Below, piece after piece: positions 7,013-11,247 of a DNA stretch of 11,247 nt. A model generated the notes under the pieces. It did not search any database and was not told the DNA's origin. It saw only the letters and a program-made list of their open reading frames with translations. Position 1 is the first letter of the stretch, and each line of letters opens with the position of its first letter. Source of the stretch: JAVBOP01 sp031550405. Its GTDB lineage: Bacteria > Bacteroidota > Ignavibacteria > Kapaibacteriales > UBA2268. Location of the stretch: contig JAVBOP010000113.1 in assembly GCA_031550405.1 (NCBI GenBank), positions 1 to 11,247 of the forward strand, given 5' to 3'. A program made the position numbers and the translations under genes.

Positions 7013-8236
7013 TCATTTGCCGTTGAATACCTGATCTTTCCATGTTACTTTTCGGTTGAGCAGGGTAAATGGAAGGACTATCTCTATTGCGCTGAAAAAG
7101 AATATCGAAATTGGCAGCCACATTCTTAAATGGTTGGTTCTTAAAATTTTGAATATGGGGAAAAGAATTACCGCATCGCCTAATATCCTTAAAATTAATG
7201 TGGTTAATAGCAATGCACTGTCATGCAGCAACAATCCGATAACCAATGTTATCCAAATGCAAGCGGAAGATATTACAAACGCAAACGCCTTATAGCCAAG
7301 AGCTAATCCGCCAATTGCCCACCTCTTATGCTGCACAATGTATTCTTTGAGCGTCTTGTTCGGGAGCGTTTCCACAAGAGAATCTTTGTCGCATACATAA
7401 TGAATTTTATATCCAGCATTATGTACGCTGGTCAATATCGCTAAATCCTCTGTTATGGAAAATGGTATATTCTCGTAACCTCCTACATTATAATAGGCTT
7501 CGCGTGTTATTGCCATATTGTTTCCAAAACATCCAAGCGGTGTATCCATCGCAATGCCCGCACAGCCATAAGTGTGCATGTAAAACCACTCGGCAGCCTG
7601 AAAATAATAGAAAGGCTTATTGCCCTTGACATTCGTATACGAGCAAACCATGCCAACTGTCGGCTCTTTAAAATGGCTTGCCATTGTTAATATCCAGTTT
7701 TCAGGAACAGTGCAATCGGCGTCAGTGATTAAAAAAATATTTCCTTTTGCAGCATTTATTCCAATGTTTATCGCACCGGGTTTGCCCCGTAAGTTTTTAT
7801 TTGTTCTTTCTATGGCATTTTGGATAATTATATTTTCATTGTCATGAGCTAATTGCGTTATTATTCTTAATGTTGCATCAGTCGATCTGTCATTGACAAT
7901 AACGATTTCAAATTTATCTTTTGGGTAATTAGATTTTAAAATAGAATTTATGCAATTAGCAATATTTTTTTCTTCATTTCGAGCTGCTACGATGATTGAA
8001 ACAAGCGGCAATTCAGTGATTGCAGTATCGGTTTGACATTTATTCCGGCATTTTTCAGAAAAAATTCTGATGGTGAGTACTCGTGCCAGATAAATGGCGG
8101 AGCAGATTATAAATATTATCTTCATTATCAATTTAAATACAAATGCAAATATAATCAAAATCAGGTATATTATTCCATACCTCCTGCTTCTTGCTTTTAA
8201 TTCAACATTAAGTAAACATGCGGCATATTTTTTCAT
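7013..8236 (-). CDS. Membrane glycosyltransferase, GT2 family
   Basis: The protein has 407 residues. A hydrophobic N-terminal segment (about 21-58) is followed by a GT-A catalytic domain from LPLVSIIVAARNEEKN (76-91). Catalytic motifs are VNDRSTD (D116), GKPGAINIGI (151-160), TDADC (the DxD, D172-D174, binding metal and nucleotide sugar), TED (262-264, probable base), and QHKRW (302-306, the QxxRW motif of processive-type GT2 enzymes). Three further membrane helices follow (about 316-338, 341-362, 374-394), ending VTWKDQVFNGK. It most likely transfers sugars from a nucleotide sugar to a lipid or growing glycan at the inner membrane; substrate and product cannot be read from the sequence. The start is uncertain: a -7 box lies only 2 bases before the ATG at 8236. 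An alternative ATG at 8125 (residue 38) gives the usual single N-terminal helix and follows another -7 box. No glycan-synthesis gene accompanies it here. Confidence 0.9.
   Translation of the reverse strand: MKKYAACLLNVELKARSRRYGIIYLILIIFAFVFKLIMKIIFIICSAIYLARVLTIRIFSEKCRNKCQTDTAITELPLVSIIVAARNEEKNIANCINSILKSNYPKDKFEIVIVNDRSTDATLRIITQLAHDNENIIIQNAIERTNKNLRGKPGAINIGINAAKGNIFLITDADCTVPENWILTMASHFKEPTVGMVCSYTNVKGNKPFYYFQAAEWFYMHTYGCAGIAMDTPLGCFGNNMAITREAYYNVGGYENIPFSITEDLAILTSVHNAGYKIHYVCDKDSLVETLPNKTLKEYIVQHKRWAIGGLALGYKAFAFVISSACIWITLVIGLLLHDSALLLTTLILRILGDAVILFPIFKILRTNHLRMWLPISIFFFSAIEIVLPFTLLNRKVTWKDQVFNGK
8146..8153 (-). promoter_or_regulatory. Possible -7 box for a shorter GT2 transcript
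   Basis: On the minus strand this reads TATATTTG, a perfect TAnnTTTG match inside the annotated GT2 frame. It lies 20 bases upstream of the in-frame ATG at 8125. If used, the enzyme would start at residue 38 of the long form. No -33 TTTG stands at the usual spacing, and the local sequence is AT-rich, so this is tentative. Confidence 0.3.
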
Positions 8237-8238
8237 TT

Positions 8239-8246
8239 CAAAAGTA
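8239..8246 (-). promoter_or_regulatory. -7-like box just before the long GT2 start
   Basis: On the minus strand this reads TACTTTTG, a perfect TAnnTTTG match, but only 2 bases before the ATG at 8236. Transcription from it would begin at or inside that start codon, which favours a leaderless message or the downstream start at 8125. Confidence 0.3.
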
Positions 8247-8250
8247 ATTG

Positions 8251-8258
8251 TTAATTTG
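8251..8258 (+). promoter_or_regulatory. Possible -7 box for the YD-repeat protein
   Basis: This reads TTAATTTG, one mismatch from TAnnTTTG, 23 bases before the ATG at 8282. That distance is similar to the one seen for the kinase gene. No -33 element and no Shine-Dalgarno site were found. Confidence 0.25.
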
Positions 8259-8281
8259 AGTGTTAAAATGGTAGATGTAGT

Positions 8282-11247
8282 ATGAAATTATCAATTGTAA
8301 TATCGTTATTTATATTATATATAAGTAAATTGTATTCACAGGAAATCAATTATCAAGGTGATGATTTTATTCATGATGACAAAATTAGCGAACTGCGCCG
8401 AGGCGTGAATAATTATCAACATTTCGATACGTTGCCGAGTTATATACACAATGGAACTGTTTTGCTAAATACCTGTTTTGGCAATATATTACATAACAGA
8501 ACTGATTTAAAAATAAGTGTCGCAAACTGTCCAGTTGCATTAAATTTTATTTACAATAACACTATTGAATCGCAAACGCATTTTGGCAACAACTGGCAAT
8601 TTAATTATTCGCTTCGCTATGTTGCTAACTCTAATAATTCCAATGTGATAATCGTAAAACCTGATAATAAAACCGATATTTATGCGATGAATTTCGACGG
8701 CAGTTTTTCACCACAATTTGATGCAAAAGATAGTCTTGTAAAGTTGCCGGCTGGCGGATATAAATTGGTGGTTTGGAACGATAGCGCGCTGAATAATGGC
8801 GATTATTCGGAATATTATTTTGAAAGTTCCAAGCATCATTACTGCACCTCTATTAAAAATAAAAATAATATTATTAAATTGGAATACATTGGAAAATTAT
8901 TGGCAGGAATTGTTTTTTCAGATAAAAAAACAGTTATGTTAAATTACAAAGACGAACTTTTGCAAAGTATAAACTTTGGCAAATATCAAATAAATTATAG
9001 TTACAATTATGAAAAAAAATTAATAAAAGTGCAATATCCAGATAAAACTGAATTGAATTACGACTATGATGACTGTGGAAATTTAGTAAAAATAATAGAT
9101 TATAATGGCAATGAATATCAAATAGATTATGATGAAAATGGTATTTTTTCTAATATGGCGTTTAATGATAATTTTGAGTATGCAGCAAAATTTGATAAAA
9201 GCATTATTTGTGAAATAATAGATAACTATAATAATATAAAAAGATATGAATATGATACTTTATATAGATTAATAAAATATTATTATAATGAAAATTTAAT
9301 GTATGGAAATATTTGGTCAAAATTCAATTTGATGCAAACAAATTATAATAGTGGTAAAAAAATAATTTATGAATATGATTTTAGAAATAATTTAATATCA
9401 GTTAAAAATGAAAAAAATGAATTTGAGAGCCAAATTGAATACGATTATAAGTTTAATAAAATTAAAAAATATTCATTTTCAGACAGTACGAATATTGTTT
9501 GCAATTACGATTCTTCAGGAAATTTGGCTGATTTTTTCGATGAAAATAATAACGAAATACAATTTGCATATAATTCAGATGGGGATATAATTTCTATTAC
9601 CAATAGAATGAATGAAGTTAATTCATATATTTATAATGATATTAGAGAAATTGTTGAAATTTGTAGCGAAAATAAATGCAACAAGCTTTATTATGATGAC
9701 GCAGGGAACATTAAAAAATATTCATTTAATGATTCGATAAATATTTCATACTTTTATAATTTTTGGAATAATCCGGACAGCATTATTTATTCTGACTTAA
9801 AAAAAATAATATTTCAATATGATAAAAATCAAAATATAATAGCATGTAAATTAGACACAACCATATTGTATAATTTAAGTTATGATGATAAAAGCCATTT
9901 GAAAAATTGGCATTACTGGTGTGGTAAAAAACTGAATTTTGTAAATATTGATAAAAAACGAATTATTTCAAATTTTCAAGATACAATCAGTTTTAATAGA
10001 ACATTTCAAAATGGAATTGATAATCTGAATTTAGGTAAGAATAATTTTATTTTTTCATACAACAAGTCGAATTTAATTAATAAAATTTCATCTTATATGG
10101 CAACTACAATTAATTACGATGAAAATAATCTGCCTGTAAGTATTGATAATTCAGAAGTTAACAAAATTTTAGAATATGATATAAAAAACCGTATAGAAAA
10201 GATTTCTGAAAAATTCGATAATAAAATCACGAATATTTCGCAATTCAATTACGACAAAATTGGCAATATTATTTCAGCGGTTTTTCCAAACGGCAAAAAG
10301 AATTTTTACAATTATAATGCGGAAAATCAGCTTATTTCAACCGTTAATTTTGCCGCTGATACAGCATTTTTTAAATATAAAAGTGCGAAACTCGTTGAAT
10401 ATGCGAATCAAGCAAAAAATTCTTATAAGTTTAATTATGATGATTTGGGGAATGCCACAAATTTTAGTGATTACAATAACAATGTTTATAATTTTGCTTA
10501 CAACAAAATTGGGCAGATAAAAAGCATGATTTTTCCTAATGGTTGTGAATTAAATTTTACTTACAATTCGTTAAATTTGCTTGAAAAGCTGGAAGAAAAT
10601 GATCAATATAAATATAATATTGAGTATAAAAATTTCAATCAGGTATCAATAAATAATGATGCTTATGTATTTGATTTCTGGGGAAATTTAATAGAAACAA
10701 ACATCTTTCACCAAAAACAGAATTTTAATTTCAAAAACAATTCACTTAATTCCATTGAAATAGAAAATAAAAAATATTTTTATGAATATGATTTTACAGG
10801 ATTATTAAAAAATATTAATAATTCTAATTTAGACACTTTGTATTTTTTATTTGATAAGTGCAAATTGTACAATATTTACGGAATTAGTGATTTGTCTTAC
10901 GAGTTTAAATACGATAAAAATAATATTTCTCAAATCATAACTCCCAAACAAACAATAACTTACATATATGACAATAATTATCCTGTACAACGCCACACAC
11001 AGTTGCTAAATTATAATTACTTATATGATAATAATTTTAATATTATTGAAATAAATAATTCTGTTCGACAAACTTATAAATATAAATTTGATAAAATGAA
11101 CAATCCATATCAAAGGACAAATCCGTTAACGCAACATTATTTATATACTTATGATGCAAACAGCAATTTAACTTCAGTGCAATTTCCTTACGATAAAAAA
11201 ATAAAATTTTATTATAATTCACTAAATTTGCTGACAAAAATCATTCA
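8282..11247 (+). CDS. Secreted YD/Rhs-repeat protein (C-terminus cut by window edge)
   Basis: The frame is open from the ATG at 8282 to the right edge: 988 codons without a stop. An in-frame TAA at 8264 rules out a longer start. Residues 1-19 are a Sec signal peptide (cleavage likely after LYS, before QE). Residues 58-120 resemble the entry module of Rhs shells: TVLLNTCFGNILHNRTDLKI, then FIYNN, then FGNNWQFNYSLRY. From about residue 235 onwards there are many degenerate YD repeats, for example YDYDDCGNLVKIID, YDSSGNLADFFDENNNE, YDDLGNATNFSDYNNN and YDANSNLTSVQFP. Such repeats fold into the hollow beta shell of Rhs, Tc-toxin and teneurin proteins, usually around a C-terminal effector. That part, and any T9SS sorting domain, lie beyond the window. 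Unlike T6SS Rhs proteins there is no PAAR domain. The gene is much more AT-rich than its neighbours, with many Asn, Lys, Ile and Tyr codons. It could be a surface protein or a polymorphic toxin; the sequence here does not decide. Confidence 0.85.
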   Translation, partial: MKLSIVISLFILYISKLYSQEINYQGDDFIHDDKISELRRGVNNYQHFDTLPSYIHNGTVLLNTCFGNILHNRTDLKISVANCPVALNFIYNNTIESQTHFGNNWQFNYSLRYVANSNNSNVIIVKPDNKTDIYAMNFDGSFSPQFDAKDSLVKLPAGGYKLVVWNDSALNNGDYSEYYFESSKHHYCTSIKNKNNIIKLEYIGKLLAGIVFSDKKTVMLNYKDELLQSINFGKYQINYSYNYEKKLIKVQYPDKTELNYDYDDCGNLVKIIDYNGNEYQIDYDENGIFSNMAFNDNFEYAAKFDKSIICEIIDNYNNIKRYEYDTLYRLIKYYYNENLMYGNIWSKFNLMQTNYNSGKKIIYEYDFRNNLISVKNEKNEFESQIEYDYKFNKIKKYSFSDSTNIVCNYDSSGNLADFFDENNNEIQFAYNSDGDIISITNRMNEVNSYIYNDIREIVEICSENKCNKLYYDDAGNIKKYSFNDSINISYFYNFWNNPDSIIYSDLKKIIFQYDKNQNIIACKLDTTILYNLSYDDKSHLKNWHYWCGKKLNFVNIDKKRIISNFQDTISFNRTFQNGIDNLNLGKNNFIFSYNKSNLINKISSYMATTINYDENNLPVSIDNSEVNKILEYDIKNRIEKISEKFDNKITNISQFNYDKIGNIISAVFPNGKKNFYNYNAENQLISTVNFAADTAFFKYKSAKLVEYANQAKNSYKFNYDDLGNATNFSDYNNNVYNFAYNKIGQIKSMIFPNGCELNFTYNSLNLLEKLEENDQYKYNIEYKNFNQVSINNDAYVFDFWGNLIETNIFHQKQNFNFKNNSLNSIEIENKKYFYEYDFTGLLKNINNSNLDTLYFLFDKCKLYNIYGISDLSYEFKYDKNNISQIITPKQTITYIYDNNYPVQRHTQLLNYNYLYDNNFNIIEINNSVRQTYKYKFDKMNNPYQRTNPLTQHYLYTYDANSNLTSVQFPYDKKIKFYYNSLNLLTKII

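Noticed and set aside
9408..10520. Two short plus-strand frames (60 and 86 residues) inside the YD-repeat gene
   Set aside because: Out-of-frame shadows in an AT-rich repeat gene whose own frame stays open throughout.

Overview
The window looks like a piece of a Bacteroidota-type chromosome (Bacteroidota or a close FCB relative). The main evidence is a protein ending in a type IX secretion (T9SS) type A sorting domain, -7 promoter boxes matching TAnnTTTG in front of several genes, an Omp85 barrel without POTRA domains, and mostly weak or absent Shine-Dalgarno sites. The genus cannot be told from the sequence. No tRNA, rRNA, CRISPR array, transposase or integrase was seen, and no stretch over 300 bases lacks a gene.

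There are six genes, in strictly alternating orientation (-,+,-,+,-,+), so none has a same-strand neighbour inside the window. From the left: (1) a very large secreted surface protein, minus strand, whose C-terminal end runs off the left edge. It has a signal peptide, a GLUG-repeat module, a Big_2 Ig-like domain, a second copy of the GLUG module, then the start of a T9SS sorting domain. (2) A POTRA-less Omp85/D15-family outer-membrane barrel, plus strand. (3) A trimeric-type purine nucleoside phosphorylase, minus strand. (4) A membrane-anchored, double-PAS histidine kinase of the HisKA_3 (NarL/DesK-like) class, plus strand, with no response regulator beside it. (5) A membrane GT2 glycosyltransferase with the D, DxD, ED and QxxRW motifs, minus strand. 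(6) A Sec-exported, very AT-rich YD/Rhs-repeat protein, plus strand, running off the right edge.

The intergenic regions are short. The 5050-5269 region is the clearest divergent promoter pair, with a perfect TAnnTTTG box on each strand. Position 8236-8282 is a second divergent start region, where promoter-like boxes put the annotated GT2 start in doubt.

The genes do not form an obvious pathway. Four of the six products are envelope or exported proteins (T9SS surface protein, Omp85 barrel, membrane glycosyltransferase, YD-repeat protein), the kinase is an inner-membrane sensor, and the phosphorylase is nucleoside-salvage housekeeping. The items most worth a second look are the two incomplete giant exported proteins. 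One carries a whole-module internal duplication with a cysteine in nearly every repeat. The other is a degenerate Rhs-like shell with a Sec signal, a sharp internal change in base composition, and an unseen C-terminus where a toxin or sorting domain could lie. I found no clear case for a new multi-gene system.
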